From NCBI GenBank assembly GCA_020047915.1, contig JAIFND010000154.1, forward strand, positions 1-33,699: 33,699 bases of DNA, in the 5' to 3' direction. Shown here piece after piece: positions 33,642 to 33,699 of the stretch. Position 1 is the first letter of the stretch. Each line of letters begins with the position of its first letter. The position numbers were made by a program, and so were the translations under genes. This DNA is from a bacterium. GTDB lineage: Bacteria > Planctomycetota > UBA11346. Below the pieces are notes generated by a model. The model saw nothing but the letters and a program-made list of their open reading frames with translations. It was not told where the DNA came from and ran no database searches.

Positions 33642-33699
33642 TCAGTTCTTCGCTGTCGCCTTCGCGGCGTAGGCCGCTGGGGTCATGTCGGCGTAGTCG
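33642..33699 (-). CDS. C-terminal end of an unidentified gene (continues past window)
   Basis: On the minus strand an open frame enters from the right edge and stops with TGA at 33642-33644. The 18 visible residues read DYADMTPAAYAAKATAKN. Ala/Lys composition fits real coding sequence, and the repeat array begins 55 nt after the stop as seen at other genes. Too short to identify. Confidence 0.5.
   Translation of the reverse strand, partial: DYADMTPAAYAAKATAKN

Overview
The window is dense, visibly very GC-rich bacterial chromosome with strong G/C bias at third codon positions, short intergenic gaps and many ATGA/GTGA-type start-stop overlaps. Several Hanks-type Ser/Thr kinases with zinc ribbons and membrane anchors, DUF4388, GYF_2, PEGA and DUF4340 domains, and many families of intergenic palindromic repeats point to a Gram-negative, planctomycete-like or other PVC-group organism. 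Myxococcota would be the main alternative. This placement is inference; there is no rRNA or tRNA gene in the window to settle it.

Layout. 1-6.3 kb (+): the end of an unidentified gene, two paralogous exported TPR-type proteins, and a 1153-residue protein joining DUF4388, GYF_2, a very long coiled coil, one membrane span and a HlyD-like periplasmic part. 6.3-7.9 kb (-): a small acidic protein, a BFD-like [2Fe-2S] protein and cysteine synthase CysM. 8.1-20.8 kb (+): two overlapping Ser/Thr kinase genes, a Cu(+)-type P-type ATPase, a third kinase with an altered catalytic loop, and an EF-hand membrane protein. 20.9-27.1 kb (-): a PpiC-type foldase and RsmA in one operon; a DUF4340 protein, a frameshifted scpB and pabA/trpG in a second; then a multi-pass membrane protein. 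27.2-30.0 kb (+): an inositol-monophosphatase-family enzyme, a 39-residue membrane peptide, a DEDDh exonuclease and lipoyl synthase. 30.0-33.7 kb (-): a decayed receiver domain, a free-standing receiver, a receiver/Fis-HTH regulator, a cNMP-binding protein, a GH28-like beta-helix protein, and the end of one more gene.

The genes fall into a signalling/envelope group (three kinases, EF-hand protein, coiled-coil fusion, receivers, cNMP sensor) mixed with housekeeping genes (cysM, rsmA, scpB, pabA, lipA).

The most unusual content is non-coding. Eight intergenic elements occur, seven of them hairpins or inverted repeats and one a one-armed array. Most have arms built from short (7-9 nt) tandem units (GTTCGGC, GGAAGGC, GGAATGCT types, and a GGAGGAAC-like type) enclosing loops of about 20-90 nt. 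Every one lies just 3' of a stop codon, and neither of the two divergent promoter regions has one. A further palindrome family has inserted in frame within scpB. The second main candidate for something new is the DUF4388-GYF_2-coiled-coil-HlyD fusion.
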